The notes beneath the pieces are model-generated. The model was not told where the DNA came from and did no database searches. It worked only from the letters and a program-made list of their open reading frames with translations. Shown here piece by piece: positions 17,645 to 27,275 of a stretch of DNA of 64,000 nucleotides. Both the position numbers and the translations under genes were made by a program. This DNA is from Tropicimonas marinistellae. GTDB lineage: Bacteria > Pseudomonadota > Alphaproteobacteria > Rhodobacterales > Rhodobacteraceae. The stretch's first letter is position 1; each line of letters starts with the position of its first letter. The stretch spans positions 62,001 through 126,000 of the forward strand of contig NZ_LNCI01000008.1 of assembly GCF_001509585.1 (NCBI RefSeq), written 5' to 3'.

Positions 17645-18561
17645 TGCTGGCTCTCCTGAACAACCAGTTCCTTGTAGAGCGCGCGGAGTCGTTCCGTCAT
17701 TGGGCCAATCCGGCCCGAGCCGATCCGCCGCCCGTCGATCTCTCCCACCGGGGTTTGCGCGCCAAATGTGCCCGTAAGGAAGGCTTCGTCCGCGCCATAT
17801 GTATCGACCAGCGAGTAATTGCGCTCGAAGATCGGAATCCCGTTGGCACGACACAGCTGAATGACCTTTGCCCGGGTGATACCGTTCATGCAGTAGTCTC
17901 CGGTGGAGGTCCAAACCTCTCCCTTGCGCACGATGAAGAAGTTGCAGGCATTCGTCGTGTTCACGAAACCGTTTACATCAAGCATCAGTGCTTCGTCGGC
18001 CCCTGCTTTTTCGGCCGCGATACAGGCGAGGATACAGTTCAGTTTTGAATGCGAATTGAGTTTAGGATCCTGGCTCATCGGCAGACCACGAACATGCGGC
18101 ACCGTGGCCAATCGGATAGGGCGCGGCAGTGCGGGTGTCGAATGCTCCATGATGATCGTGACGGTCGGCCCCTGCTGCGACAAAGACGGGTGTTGGAAGG
18201 GTCGTGATTTGACGCCGCGCGTCACCATGAGTCGCGCGTGGGCATCGGTCTCCATCCCATTGGCAAGCCGTGTCGCTTCCAGAGCTTCGACAACTCCGGC
18301 GCGATCGAGGCCGATATCCATGTCCACGGCGAGAGCGGCCTCGAAAAGCCTGTCCAGATGATCATCGAGAAAGGCCCAGCGACCGTCGTACAGACGCAGC
18401 CCCTCCCAGATCCCGTCGCCAAGCATGAAGCCGCTGTCATAGACCGAAACCAACGCCTCCGATTTCGGTACGATACGTCCATTGAGGTAGATCAGGATTG
18501 AGTCGTTACGGGCGTCGTCTGCCGCCTGATGTGTAGAAATCTTGTCGTCTGTCTTACGCAT
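17641..18561 (-). CDS. Class IV aminotransferase (branched-chain/D-amino-acid type)
   Basis: 306 residues. PLP-dependent fold-type IV transaminase. The PLP lysine is K173 in LNSHSKLNCI; SGFMLGDGIWEGLR near the N-terminus and TTNACNFFIV in the second half are typical. The family covers branched-chain aminotransferases, D-amino-acid transaminases and aminodeoxychorismate lyases; I cannot decide between them. It is directly coupled to a sulfotransferase-like gene through a 4-base overlap, unusual for a housekeeping ilvE, so the real substrate may be something else. Start 18561 is chosen by homologous length; an ATG 18 codons earlier is possible. Confidence 0.85.
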   Translation of the reverse strand: MRKTDDKISTHQAADDARNDSILIYLNGRIVPKSEALVSVYDSGFMLGDGIWEGLRLYDGRWAFLDDHLDRLFEAALAVDMDIGLDRAGVVEALEATRLANGMETDAHARLMVTRGVKSRPFQHPSLSQQGPTVTIIMEHSTPALPRPIRLATVPHVRGLPMSQDPKLNSHSKLNCILACIAAEKAGADEALMLDVNGFVNTTNACNFFIVRKGEVWTSTGDYCMNGITRAKVIQLCRANGIPIFERNYSLVDTYGADEAFLTGTFGAQTPVGEIDGRRIGSGRIGPMTERLRALYKELVVQESQH

Positions 18562-18707
18562 GCGGGCGACCCTATGGCGAGGAGACGAGGAGGAAAAGCC
18601 TGAAACCTGCGTCACCTGTACGTGATGTCACCCGCGCGTGAATTGCAGGTGACAAACGGCAGGCGCCACTATCGATCTGTCCCTTTGACGCATCCGAGGT
18701 TCGCCCG

Positions 18708-19370
18708 ATGAATTCAGCCGTCGAAACACTCAAGCCTCTCGCGCTCGCCGTAGCTATCGCTGTCGGGTTCGCGCTTCATTGCTCCCAGGCGCAAAGTGCG
18801 GAGGCGAAAACGGCAGTGTTCGCTGGCGGCTGCTTCTGGTGTGTCGAGGCCGATTTCGAGTCCGTTGACGGCGTGCTCGAGGCCGTATCCGGCTTCACCG
18901 GCGGGACGGTCGCCAAGCCCAGCTACAAACAAGTAACGAAGGGTGGTACCGGGCACTACGAAGCGGTCGAGATTTCCTATGATCCCGACCGCATCTCCTA
19001 TGAAAATCTGGTCTACCTGTTCTTCCGGTCGGTCGACCCGACGGACGCGGGCGGGCAGTTCTGCGACAGGGGCGAAAGCTATCGCACAGCTGTTTTCGCA
19101 GCACCCGAACAGGAAGCCGCCGCCATTGCTGGAAAACAGGATGCCGCACAAGAACTTGGGCGCGGAATCGTGACGCCGATCCTTCCGACTCAACCGTTCT
19201 ACCCGGCGGATTCCTACCACCAGGACTACTACAAGAAGGGAGACCTGATCCTGACCCGTTTCGGGCCGCGTTCGAAAGCGGAAGCCTACAAGCTCTATCG
19301 AAAGGCTTGCGGCCGCGATGCGCGCGTCAAGGAATTGTGGGGCAACGCAGCGATATTCGCAGGCGAGTGA
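18708..19370 (+). CDS. msrA: Peptide methionine sulfoxide reductase A, probably exported
   Basis: 220 residues. Reduces methionine-S-sulfoxide in proteins. The catalytic motif GGCFWCVE places the nucleophile at C42; YRTAVF and the YHQDYYKK segment are also typical of MsrA. Residues 1-32 form a hydrophobic N-terminus ending SAEA, which looks like a signal peptide, so this copy probably works in the periplasm, unlike the cytosolic E. coli enzyme. It stands alone between the aminotransferase gene (divergent) and the PfkB kinase gene (convergent, 24 bases away). Confidence 0.92.
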   Translation: MNSAVETLKPLALAVAIAVGFALHCSQAQSAEAKTAVFAGGCFWCVEADFESVDGVLEAVSGFTGGTVAKPSYKQVTKGGTGHYEAVEISYDPDRISYENLVYLFFRSVDPTDAGGQFCDRGESYRTAVFAAPEQEAAAIAGKQDAAQELGRGIVTPILPTQPFYPADSYHQDYYKKGDLILTRFGPRSKAEAYKLYRKACGRDARVKELWGNAAIFAGE

Positions 19371-19394
19371 CCAGACGCGGTACGCTTTCGGCTT

Positions 19395-20288
19395 TTAGCC
19401 CGGTGCGGCCACGTCTTCGAGAAAGCTGCGCACCTCGTCGATGGGCGGTATCGCCTCGGCCGTGCCTTCCCGTGTGACTTTCAGAGCCGCCGCGCCCACA
19501 GCGAGTTCCAGGCATTCCGCAATTGGCAGGCCCGCGTCGCGACCGGCGCAGAAATACCCGATGAACGTGTCGCCCGCTCCAGTTGTGTCTACCGCGACGA
19601 CCTTTGGTGCTGGAACGTTCAGGGTCTCACCGGAGGCCAGATCGTACCACGTGGCACCGCGAGCCCCATGCGTCACCAGCAGTTGTGAAACCGGCAACTC
19701 GGTGATCGATACGCCCAGCGCGGTGGCCACCTGGTCTGCCTCAACTTCGTTGACAACGAGAAGATCAACGTAGGGCAAGACCTCCTGCACGGCGCTCACA
19801 TCAAATGGAGCGGCAGAGTAGACCACCTGCATACCGCGGGTGCGTGCCCGCCGCGCAGCGTATTCCTGTCCATTTGTCTCGTTCTGCATCACCAGCATGT
19901 CGCCGGGCTGTGCCTTGGCCAATGCGGCCTTGATATCCGCATCCTCGATCATCCGGTTTGTACCGGCGAAGATCACGATGCGGTTCTCGCCATCCGGATT
20001 CACGAATATCAGCGCGTGGCCCGTGGGCGCGGCAATGTCGATGGAGACATGGGTCACATCGACCCCCACGGATTTCATGAGTTCGGCTGCCCACACCCCT
20101 TCTCCGCCGATGGCGCCGATGTGGTGCACATCGCCTCCCGCCCGTGCGATTGCGACGGATTGGTTGGCGCCCTTGCCACCAAGACCGCTCTTGCAGCCCG
20201 AGGCGGCCAGCGTCTCCCCGTCCACGGGAAACCGCGGCACCCTGTAAAACCAGTCTGCGTTGATGGACCCGAGATTGTAGACAGTCAT
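19395..20288 (-). CDS. PfkB-family sugar kinase (ribokinase-like)
   Basis: 297 residues. Phosphorylates a sugar or nucleoside with ATP. The two PfkB signatures are visible: GLGGKGANQSVAIA (about 36-49) and DTTGAGDTFIGYF (about 237-249), which holds the catalytic Asp. Ribokinase is the closest overall match (NADWFYRVPRFPVDGET), but no ribose transport or rbs genes are nearby, so the substrate is unsure. It starts 4 bases after the stop of the malic enzyme gene, so the two are probably one transcript, although their functions have no obvious link. Confidence 0.85.
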   Translation of the reverse strand: MTVYNLGSINADWFYRVPRFPVDGETLAASGCKSGLGGKGANQSVAIARAGGDVHHIGAIGGEGVWAAELMKSVGVDVTHVSIDIAAPTGHALIFVNPDGENRIVIFAGTNRMIEDADIKAALAKAQPGDMLVMQNETNGQEYAARRARTRGMQVVYSAAPFDVSAVQEVLPYVDLLVVNEVEADQVATALGVSITELPVSQLLVTHGARGATWYDLASGETLNVPAPKVVAVDTTGAGDTFIGYFCAGRDAGLPIAECLELAVGAAALKVTREGTAEAIPPIDEVRSFLEDVAAPG

Positions 20289-20292
20289 TGCT

Positions 20293-22548
20293 TCACCCGA
20301 TCTTGCAGGCCGCGATTGCGGCCATGTGGAGTATATCGTTCACGGTCGCACCGGTGTGGCAGATTTGGATCTGAGCACCGACACCGGCCAGGATGGGGCC
20401 GATCACCGTGGCACCGGCCATCTCCTGCAACAATTTGACCGAGATGGATGCGGAATGCCGGGCGGGGACAACGAGGATGTTTGCCGGGCCAGACAGGCGA
20501 CAAAACGGATAAGCCTTCATCTGTTCCCTGTTCAGGGCAACATCCACGGTCATTTCACCATCGTACTCGAAATCCACGCCGCGCGCGTCCAGCACGCTGG
20601 ACGCCCGGTGCATCTTCGTTGCACGTTCCGAGACCGGGTATCCGAATGTCGAGAAACTGGCAAAAGCAACGCGCGGCTCCAAACCGAGGCTCCGGGCAAC
20701 GCGGGCGGCCGCAATGGCGATATCCGCCAAATCTTCCTCGTCTGGCCATTCATGGACAAGCGTGTCGGAAATGAGAACCACACGGCCCTTGTAGAGCAAC
20801 GCGGTCACGCCCACCGCCTCGTCCTCTGCCGAAACGGGGAACACGCGGTTCATTTGGTGCAGCACATGGGCCGCCTTCCGCGTCACCCCCGTCACCAACC
20901 CGTCGCCGTGGCCATGCGCAAGCATCAATGCCGAAAAGACGTGCCGGTCCCGCGCCGCCATGCGGAAAATGTCAGAGCGGTCAAAACCCTTGCGCTGGAG
21001 TTTCTCGTAGAGATAGGCGGTATAGGTCTCCAGGTGCCGGGAGTTTGCGGCATTCACGACTGTCAACTCGCGATATGCGTCACCCAGTCCCGCCGCCTCC
21101 AGCTTTTCCTTAACATCAGGTTCCCGACCGACGACAAGCGCTTTACCGAAGCCTTGCCGCTGGTAGGCAACGGCCGCCCGCAACACGCTCGGATCGTCGC
21201 CTTCTGCAAATATCATCCGGGCCTGCGCAGCCTTCGCACGTGCTGAGATAGACGACAGGATTGACGCCGTCGGATCCAACCGTTCCAGCAACCGCTGCTC
21301 GTAGGCATCCATGTCGACAATCGGACGGCGCGCAACACCGGTTTCGATGCCAGCCCGCGCAACTGCGGGTGGAATTGTGTGGATGAGGCGCGGGTCGAAC
21401 GGCGTGGGGATGATATAGTCACGTCCAAAGGCCAGCTTCCGGCCATAGGCCATGGCGACCTCGTCGGGAACGTCTTCGCGCGCAAGCTTGGCCAGCGCAT
21501 CAGCGCAGGCAATCTTCATCTCGTCATTGATCGCCTTGGCCTGGATATCCAGTGCGCCTCGAAACAAATAGGGAAATCCGAGCACATTGTTGACTTGGTT
21601 GGGATAATCCGAACGCCCGGTAGCCACGATCGCATCCCTGCGAACCTCGTGTGCCTCTTCCGGTGTTATCTCGGGATCGGGGTTCGCCATGGCGAAAATG
21701 ACCGGATTGTCGGCCATCGAGGCCACCATTTCCGAGGTTACGGCTCCCTTTGCCGATACGCCCAGGAATACATCCGCCCCGCGCATCGCATCCTCCAGCG
21801 TTCGGTCCTCGGTCTTCGCGGCGTGGGCCGACTTCCACTGGTTCATCCGCTCCGTCCGGCCGTCGTAGATCACGCCCTTCGTATCGCAGACGATGCAATT
21901 ATCATGCTTGGCCCCCATCGCCTTGACCAATTCGATGCACGCGATGCCAGCCGCACCGGCCCCGTTGAGGACGATCTTGCAGTCCTCGATCTTTTTGCCT
22001 GTCAGGTGCAACGCATTGATCAGCCCCGCCGCGCAGATGACGGCGGTTCCGTGCTGGTCATCATGGAACACCGGAATGTCCATGATCTCCTTCAGGCGCT
22101 GCTCGATGATGAAGCACTCAGGCGCCTTGATATCTTCGAGATTGATGCCGCCAAACGCTGGACCCATCAGTCGAACAGCGTTGATGAATTCGTCAGGATC
22201 TTCGGTGTCAAGTTCGATATCGATGGAGTTCACATCGGCAAACCGCTTGAAGAGTACCGCCTTACCTTCCATCACAGGCTTGGCGGCCAGGGCACCGAGA
22301 TTCCCCAGCCCCAAGATTGCGGATCCATTGGAAATCACCGCGACGGTGTTTCCCTTGGTCGTGAAGTCGTAAGCGGCTTCCGGCCTCTCCGCGATCGCTT
22401 CCACGGGCACCGCTACGCCCGGCGAATAGGCAAGGCTCAGGTCGCGCTGCGTGGTCATTGGCTTTGTTGCGACCACCTCGAACTTCCCGGGTTGCGGATC
22501 CTGATGATAGTGGAGCGCTTCATCCGCGGTTATCTTGTTCTTTGCCAT
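20293..22548 (-). CDS. maeB: NADP-dependent malic enzyme with phosphotransacetylase-like domain
   Basis: 751 residues. Converts malate to pyruvate and CO2 with reduction of NAD(P). The malic enzyme part (about 1-420) shows SPGVAVP, VFHDDQHGTA and GAGAAGIA for the dinucleotide. From about 430 to the end the protein resembles phosphotransacetylase (ARMIFAEGDDPSVLRA, RHSASISVKLLQ). This long MaeB form is normal in proteobacteria; the second domain is usually regulatory and binds acetyl-CoA rather than being active. The start at 22548 has GGGGGAG upstream. It is the first gene of a pair with the PfkB kinase and divergent from mutS. Confidence 0.95.
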   Translation of the reverse strand: MAKNKITADEALHYHQDPQPGKFEVVATKPMTTQRDLSLAYSPGVAVPVEAIAERPEAAYDFTTKGNTVAVISNGSAILGLGNLGALAAKPVMEGKAVLFKRFADVNSIDIELDTEDPDEFINAVRLMGPAFGGINLEDIKAPECFIIEQRLKEIMDIPVFHDDQHGTAVICAAGLINALHLTGKKIEDCKIVLNGAGAAGIACIELVKAMGAKHDNCIVCDTKGVIYDGRTERMNQWKSAHAAKTEDRTLEDAMRGADVFLGVSAKGAVTSEMVASMADNPVIFAMANPDPEITPEEAHEVRRDAIVATGRSDYPNQVNNVLGFPYLFRGALDIQAKAINDEMKIACADALAKLAREDVPDEVAMAYGRKLAFGRDYIIPTPFDPRLIHTIPPAVARAGIETGVARRPIVDMDAYEQRLLERLDPTASILSSISARAKAAQARMIFAEGDDPSVLRAAVAYQRQGFGKALVVGREPDVKEKLEAAGLGDAYRELTVVNAANSRHLETYTAYLYEKLQRKGFDRSDIFRMAARDRHVFSALMLAHGHGDGLVTGVTRKAAHVLHQMNRVFPVSAEDEAVGVTALLYKGRVVLISDTLVHEWPDEEDLADIAIAAARVARSLGLEPRVAFASFSTFGYPVSERATKMHRASSVLDARGVDFEYDGEMTVDVALNREQMKAYPFCRLSGPANILVVPARHSASISVKLLQEMAGATVIGPILAGVGAQIQICHTGATVNDILHMAAIAACKIG

Positions 22549-22612
22549 TTCGTGGCTCCCCCGGCTTCGTCGTGTCATTGGGGCATATCTGCCCTTCGGC
22601 GGAAAAGCGAAC

Positions 22613-22645
22613 CCACCGATTGACGCGGTTCTGTTTCATCGGTGG
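22613..22645. promoter_or_regulatory. 8-bp inverted repeat in the maeB-mutS divergent region
   Basis: CCACCGAT at 22613-22620 and ATCGGTGG at 22638-22645 are perfect arms 17 bases apart, in the 242-bp gap between two divergent starts. It may be an operator for maeB or a leader hairpin. I see no convincing promoter elements on either strand and nothing else in this gap. Confidence 0.3.
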
Positions 22646-22790
22646 CGATGTGAACCAAATCCGGTCATCCGAATCCCAATGATCATCACACGATTGCCCT
22701 GCGGCCTGACGTCTTGGTTATTGCGAAACCGGCCTTCAATGCACGTGCGCGCTCGCCTATTGTCTTCAAACAATCGAGCAGGGGGAAACC

Positions 22791-25430
22791 GTGACCGTCA
22801 CACCGATGATGGCGCAGTATCTGGAGATCAAGGCAGACCATCCTGAGGCACTGCTTTTCTACCGGATGGGCGATTTTTACGAAATGTTCTTCGATGACGC
22901 CGTCGCAGCAGCAGAGGCGCTGGATATTGCATTGACCAAGCGTGGGAAGCACGAGGGTAACGATATTCCCATGTGCGGCGTGCCGGTACATGCCGCCGAA
23001 GGCTACCTTCTCACGCTGATCCGAAAGGGGTTTCGGGTTGCCGTCTGCGAGCAAATGGAGAACCCGGCCGAGGCGAAGAAACGAGGATCCAAAGCCGTGG
23101 TCAAGCGGGAGGTGGTGCGCCTCGTCACCCCCGGCACACTAACTGAAGACACCCTATTGGATGCGCGGCGGAATAACTTTCTCTGCGCTTTTGCTCGGGT
23201 TCGAAACACCAGTGCACTTGCGACGGTCGATATCTCCACAGGGGAGTTGCGCGTCGGTGCCTGCCCCCTTGTCAAACTCGGACCGGAACTCGCCCGTCTT
23301 GCCCCGCGCGAGATCCTGGTTGCGGAGGTAGACGAAACAGATCTTCGTACTGTTGCCGTCGAAATGGGCGCAGCACTCACCCCCTTGCCCCGCACCAGTT
23401 TCGATAGCACCAATGCCGAAGCCCGGTTGTGCAAGGTCTATGGCGTCTCTGGACTGGAAGGCTTCGGTGCCTTCGACCGGTCCGAACTGGCGGCGCTCGG
23501 CGCAATTGTCTCCTACTTGGAAGTAACCCAAAAAGGCAAACTGCCCCTCCTGCGCCCGCCACGTCGCGAAGCGGCAGGCCAGGCAATGCAAATAGACGCT
23601 GCAACGCGGCGGAACCTGGAACTGACGACAAGCCTGTCCGGCGGGCGTGATGGCTCACTTCTTTCTGCGATCGACCGCACCGCGACCGCTACAGGCGGGA
23701 GATTGCTCGCGCAAAGGATATCCAGCCCGTCCTGCACCATTGCCGAGATCTCTGAGCGACTCGACACGGTACACTTCTTTGTCGAGGAAATTGCGACCTG
23801 CGAGTCCATGCGCGAACTGCTCCGCAAGGTCCCGGACATGGACCGTGCGCTTTCCCGCCTCGCGCTCGACCGTGGCGGTCCACGCGACCTCGCCGCGGTT
23901 CGCGCCGGTCTCACTCAGGCGGATTGCATCGCGGCACGTCTGCATGCGCCCGCGGAATTGGAATCGCTCCTGTCGCTGACATCGGACCTTGTTGGGTACG
24001 ACAGGCTGATCGACCTCCTCGACGAGGCGCTTGTGGCAGAGCCTCCACTCCTCGCGCGGGATGGCGGATTCATTGCCCCCGGTTTCGACAGCGAACTGGA
24101 CGAAGCGCGCACACTCAGGGACGAGGGTCGCAGCGTCATAGCGTCCCTGCAGGCACGCTACGCGGAAACGACCGGCATACCATCGTTAAAAGTAAAACAT
24201 AACAATGTCTTAGGGTACTTCGTCGAATGCACCGCAACACATGCGCAGAAGATGCTCTCGGCACCGCTCAGTGAGAGCTTCATCCACCGGCAGACGACCG
24301 CAAACGCGGTTCGATTCACGACGGTCGAGCTGTCGGAACTGGAAACCAAGATCCTGAACGCCGGCAATCGGGCGCTCGAAATCGAGAAACGTCTGTTCGA
24401 GGCACTCCGCTCGGACGTGCTCGCCGCGGCTGCGGAGATTGGCCAGGCTGCCCGCGCCCTGGCATCTATTGATGTGGCCACGGCACTTGCCGATCTCGCC
24501 CGAAGCGAGAACTGGTGTCGCCCGACCGTGGATGAAAGCCGCGATTTCCAGATCGAAAACGGGCGCCACCCGGTGGTCGAACGGGCACTGAAACGCGATG
24601 GGCAGACATTCATTTCCAACGATTGTGCCCTGACCGCGGAAAAGGAGGCCGCCCATATCCGGCTGCTGACGGGCCCCAACATGGCTGGCAAGTCGACCTA
24701 CCTGCGTCAGAACGCTCTCATCGCTCTCCTGGCGCAGTCCGGCAGTTTCGTGCCGGCCGCAACCGCGAAGATCGGACTGGTCTCCAGCCTCTTCAGCCGT
24801 GTCGGCGCGTCTGACGACCTTGCCCGCGGCCGATCGACCTTCATGGTCGAGATGGTGGAAACCGCCACGATCCTAAATCAGGCCGACGCGCGCAGCCTGG
24901 TAATCCTCGACGAAATCGGACGCGGCACCGCCACCTACGACGGACTCTCCATCGCCTGGGCCACCCTGGAACACCTACATGGCGTCAATTGCTGCCGAGC
25001 GCTCTTCGCAACGCACTACCACGAACTGACAACACTCGCGGCAAAGCTGGACGGCGTGGAAAACGCCACCGTTGCGGTCAAGGAGTGGGAGGGAGAGGTC
25101 ATATTCCTGCACGAAGTACGCGATGGCGCCGCGGACCGCTCCTACGGGGTCCAGGTCGCCCGCCTCGCCGGCCTTCCGGCGTCCGTTGTCGAGCGGGCAC
25201 GCGTGATACTGGACCAGCTCGAAAAGGGAGACAGAGAAGGCGGAAAACGACAAATGGCGCTGATTGACGATCTGCCGCTCTTTTCCGCTGTCCCCCAGGC
25301 GCCAGACCCATCGCCGATTCCCTCGGCCCTGTCGGAGCGGCTTGCCGAAATCCTGCCGGACGACCTCTCTCCCCGCGAGGCGCTCTCGCTTGTCTACGAG
25401 TTGAAACAGCTCGCCGGTCAGCGGGCCTGA
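22791..25430 (+). CDS. mutS: DNA mismatch repair ATPase MutS
   Basis: 879 residues, full length. Recognises mismatched bases after replication. The mismatch-binding wedge is near the N-terminus ([11 protein letters not shown], with the Phe-x-Glu). The ATPase has Walker [14 protein letters not shown] at about 624 and Walker [17 protein letters not shown]; the C-terminal region ends in the short segment that MutS uses for higher-order assembly. The start is GTG at 22791 with AGGGGG upstream, giving [10 protein letters not shown]; an ATG five codons later is a weaker choice. Divergent from maeB, convergent with grpE. Confidence 0.97.
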   Translation: MTVTPMMAQYLEIKADHPEALLFYRMGDFYEMFFDDAVAAAEALDIALTKRGKHEGNDIPMCGVPVHAAEGYLLTLIRKGFRVAVCEQMENPAEAKKRGSKAVVKREVVRLVTPGTLTEDTLLDARRNNFLCAFARVRNTSALATVDISTGELRVGACPLVKLGPELARLAPREILVAEVDETDLRTVAVEMGAALTPLPRTSFDSTNAEARLCKVYGVSGLEGFGAFDRSELAALGAIVSYLEVTQKGKLPLLRPPRREAAGQAMQIDAATRRNLELTTSLSGGRDGSLLSAIDRTATATGGRLLAQRISSPSCTIAEISERLDTVHFFVEEIATCESMRELLRKVPDMDRALSRLALDRGGPRDLAAVRAGLTQADCIAARLHAPAELESLLSLTSDLVGYDRLIDLLDEALVAEPPLLARDGGFIAPGFDSELDEARTLRDEGRSVIASLQARYAETTGIPSLKVKHNNVLGYFVECTATHAQKMLSAPLSESFIHRQTTANAVRFTTVELSELETKILNAGNRALEIEKRLFEALRSDVLAAAAEIGQAARALASIDVATALADLARSENWCRPTVDESRDFQIENGRHPVVERALKRDGQTFISNDCALTAEKEAAHIRLLTGPNMAGKSTYLRQNALIALLAQSGSFVPAATAKIGLVSSLFSRVGASDDLARGRSTFMVEMVETATILNQADARSLVILDEIGRGTATYDGLSIAWATLEHLHGVNCCRALFATHYHELTTLAAKLDGVENATVAVKEWEGEVIFLHEVRDGAADRSYGVQVARLAGLPASVVERARVILDQLEKGDREGGKRQMALIDDLPLFSAVPQAPDPSPIPSALSERLAEILPDDLSPREALSLVYELKQLAGQRA

Positions 25431-25452
25431 TCAGCCCATTTCTTCTGTCGAT

Positions 25453-25471
25453 AAATATCCCCGCCGGAGGC
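25453..25471 (-). other. Possible conserved intergenic 3' element between mutS and grpE
   Basis: Read on the minus strand this is GCCTCCGGCGGGGATATTT, downstream of grpE. Very similar strings recur after genes in Rhodobacteraceae as I remember them; I cannot check that here. Next to it, GCCGC-TGGC-GCGGC can form a small stem. Together they could end the converging mutS and grpE transcripts, which have only 64 bases between stops. Confidence 0.35.
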
Positions 25472-25494
25472 GCGCCGCGCCAGCGGCGTCCCGA

Positions 25495-26073
25495 TCAGGA
25501 TGCCGGCGTGGAAGATACGCCAACCTGCGCCGGACGCAGAAGTCGCTCGTGCAGCATGAAGCCTTCCGTCATGACCTGAATGATATCACCCGCGACAGTG
25601 TTCGGCACCGGCGCTTCGAACATCGCCTGGTGCACCTGTGGGTCGAACTTGTCACCAACCGCAGGCTTCACCAGCACGATTCCGTGTTTCTCGAACACGT
25701 TCAACAACTCGCGCATGGTCAGTTCCACACCCTCGATCAGCGGGCCGGCCTGTTCGCGCTGATCGTCAGTGACGGCTTCCAATGCGCGGTTGAGGTTATC
25801 GTACACCGGCAGCATGTCGCGCGCGAGTTTCGAACCTCCGTATTGTTCTGCCTCGCGCCGGTCGCGCTCGCCGCGTTTCCGCGCATTCTCGGCATCGGCC
25901 AGTGCCCGCATGAACCGGTCGCGGAAATCGTCCCGCTCGACGCGAAGGGATTCCATCTCGTCGCCCTCGGCGAGCGGATCAGTCATGAATTCCTCGGCGT
26001 CCTCAGCCAGGCCCTCGATCGCAATATCCTCGAGGGAGGCTTCCTGTTGCTCGTCTTTTTTCGCTTCCGCCAT
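25495..26073 (-). CDS. grpE: Nucleotide exchange factor GrpE
   Basis: 192 residues. Releases ADP from DnaK and so drives the chaperone cycle. An acidic, disordered N-terminus (1-50) is followed by the long helix (about 50-100, MESLRVERDDFRDRFMRALADAENARKR) and a C-terminal beta domain containing the conserved VLVKPAVGDKFDPQVHQAM. It starts 8 bases after hrcA ends, so hrcA-grpE form an operon, a common alphaproteobacterial arrangement. dnaK and dnaJ are not in the window. Confidence 0.96.
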   Translation of the reverse strand: MAEAKKDEQQEASLEDIAIEGLAEDAEEFMTDPLAEGDEMESLRVERDDFRDRFMRALADAENARKRGERDRREAEQYGGSKLARDMLPVYDNLNRALEAVTDDQREQAGPLIEGVELTMRELLNVFEKHGIVLVKPAVGDKFDPQVHQAMFEAPVPNTVAGDIIQVMTEGFMLHERLLRPAQVGVSSTPAS

Positions 26074-26081
26074 CGTCGCTT

Positions 26082-27146
26082 CTAGCTCCGGTCCGATATC
26101 ATCCTGCCCACAAGCTGCGCGGTGTAGTCCACGATGGGCACGATGCGTCCATAATTCAGTCGCGTGGGGCCGATCACACCGACCGCGCCCACAATCTTAC
26201 GATCCGCGTTCATATATGGAGAAACCACCAGAGAGGAACCCGAAAGTGAGAAAAGCTTGTTCTCTGACCCGATAAAAATGCGCACACCCTCGCCCTCGTC
26301 GGTCAGTTCCAAAAACTCGGCAATGTCCCGCTTGCGTTCAAGGTCGTCGAACAGAGTTCTGATGCGCTCCAGATCGGCCGCTTGCGTGCCCGCTTCAAGG
26401 AGATTGGCTCGGCCGCGTACTATCAGGCGTTCCGTTGATTCTCCTTCGTTCTCCCAGATCGCCATGCCGCTTTCGACAAGGTCGCGTGCCAGTGTGTCGA
26501 TTTCCTGTCGTCGCGTTGCGATTTCGCGCTCGATTGCCTGCCGCAACTCACCCACTGTTCGGCCGCCGGCAAGAGCGTTGAGAAAATTGGCCGCTTCGCG
26601 CATCGACGATGGTGTCTGGCCGGGCGGCGGCGTGAAGACCCGGTTTTCGACCTGGCCGTCGGCAAAGACCAGCACAACGAGGGCCCGATCCGGCGCCAGT
26701 TGAACGAATTCCACATGCCGGATCGCTGCCTCGTGCTTCGGGGCAAGGACCAGGCTCGCAACTTGCGTTGCCCCCGAGAGCGCGGCACCGACCTTGTCCA
26801 TAAGAACGCCAATGTCCGCATCAGAGCCGTCCACGGTGGCGTCAATCCGTTCGCGGTCTTGGGCATCGAGATCGCGCACCTCCAAGAGCCCGTCCACGAA
26901 CATGCGCAATCCCTGCTGTGTCGGGACGCGGCCCGCGGAAACGTGCGGCGAATCCAGCAGGCCAAGATACTCCAGATCCTGCATCACATTGCGGATGGTC
27001 GCCGCCGAAACTTTCTCCGACATCGCGCGGGTCAGCGTGCGGGAACCAACCGGATCGCCGGTGCTCAGATACCCCTCGACAACGCGCCGGAAAACCTCCC
27101 GCGAGCGGTCGTTCATCTGCTCCATGATCCGTGCGCTGTCGTTCAT
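26082..27146 (-). CDS. hrcA: Heat-inducible transcription repressor HrcA
   Basis: 354 residues. HrcA represses heat-shock operons by binding CIRCE operators. The N-terminal winged helix is visible (VEGYLSTGDPVGSRTLTR, SAATIRNVMQDLEYLGLL) and the long C-terminal regulatory domain ends in DYTAQLVGRMI. Start at 27146 (MNDSARIMEQ) has GGTGGGAT upstream; three codons longer is also possible. No CIRCE element (TTAGCACTC-N9-GAGTGCTAA) occurs upstream of hrcA, so it does not appear to autoregulate through that site and its targets, such as groESL, must lie elsewhere. Confidence 0.95.
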   Translation of the reverse strand: MNDSARIMEQMNDRSREVFRRVVEGYLSTGDPVGSRTLTRAMSEKVSAATIRNVMQDLEYLGLLDSPHVSAGRVPTQQGLRMFVDGLLEVRDLDAQDRERIDATVDGSDADIGVLMDKVGAALSGATQVASLVLAPKHEAAIRHVEFVQLAPDRALVVLVFADGQVENRVFTPPPGQTPSSMREAANFLNALAGGRTVGELRQAIEREIATRRQEIDTLARDLVESGMAIWENEGESTERLIVRGRANLLEAGTQAADLERIRTLFDDLERKRDIAEFLELTDEGEGVRIFIGSENKLFSLSGSSLVVSPYMNADRKIVGAVGVIGPTRLNYGRIVPIVDYTAQLVGRMISDRS

Positions 27147-27183
27147 GTATCCCACCGGTTAGGCAAGCTGTCGTCGATACTGG

Positions 27184-27222
27184 ATTTAGGTGCGCAACCC
27201 CGGCGGGGTCAATCGGGGTTGC
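27184..27222 (-). promoter_or_regulatory. Candidate hrcA promoter overlapped by an inverted repeat
   Basis: On the minus strand TTGACC (27207-27212) and CTAAAT (27184-27189) are 17 bases apart, a fair -35 and a poor -10. GCAACCCC (27194-27201) and GGGGTTGC (27215-27222) form an 8-bp inverted repeat that spans the -35. A second stem, ACCCC/GGGGT (27197-27209), uses the same bases, so only one can form at a time. Could be an operator, or alternative hairpins in an rph leader on the other strand. Confidence 0.3.
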
Positions 27223-27275
27223 ATCACGGCGGCTTGAACGCCTAGAGGAAGACACCACCACTCAGGGAGACTGCC

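Noticed and set aside
20326-21246. Long plus-strand frames opposite maeB
   Set aside because: Shadow frames of a conserved 751-residue enzyme; no independent motifs.
21300-22548. Malic enzyme plus phosphotransacetylase as an unusual fusion
   Set aside because: This two-domain MaeB form is normal in proteobacteria.
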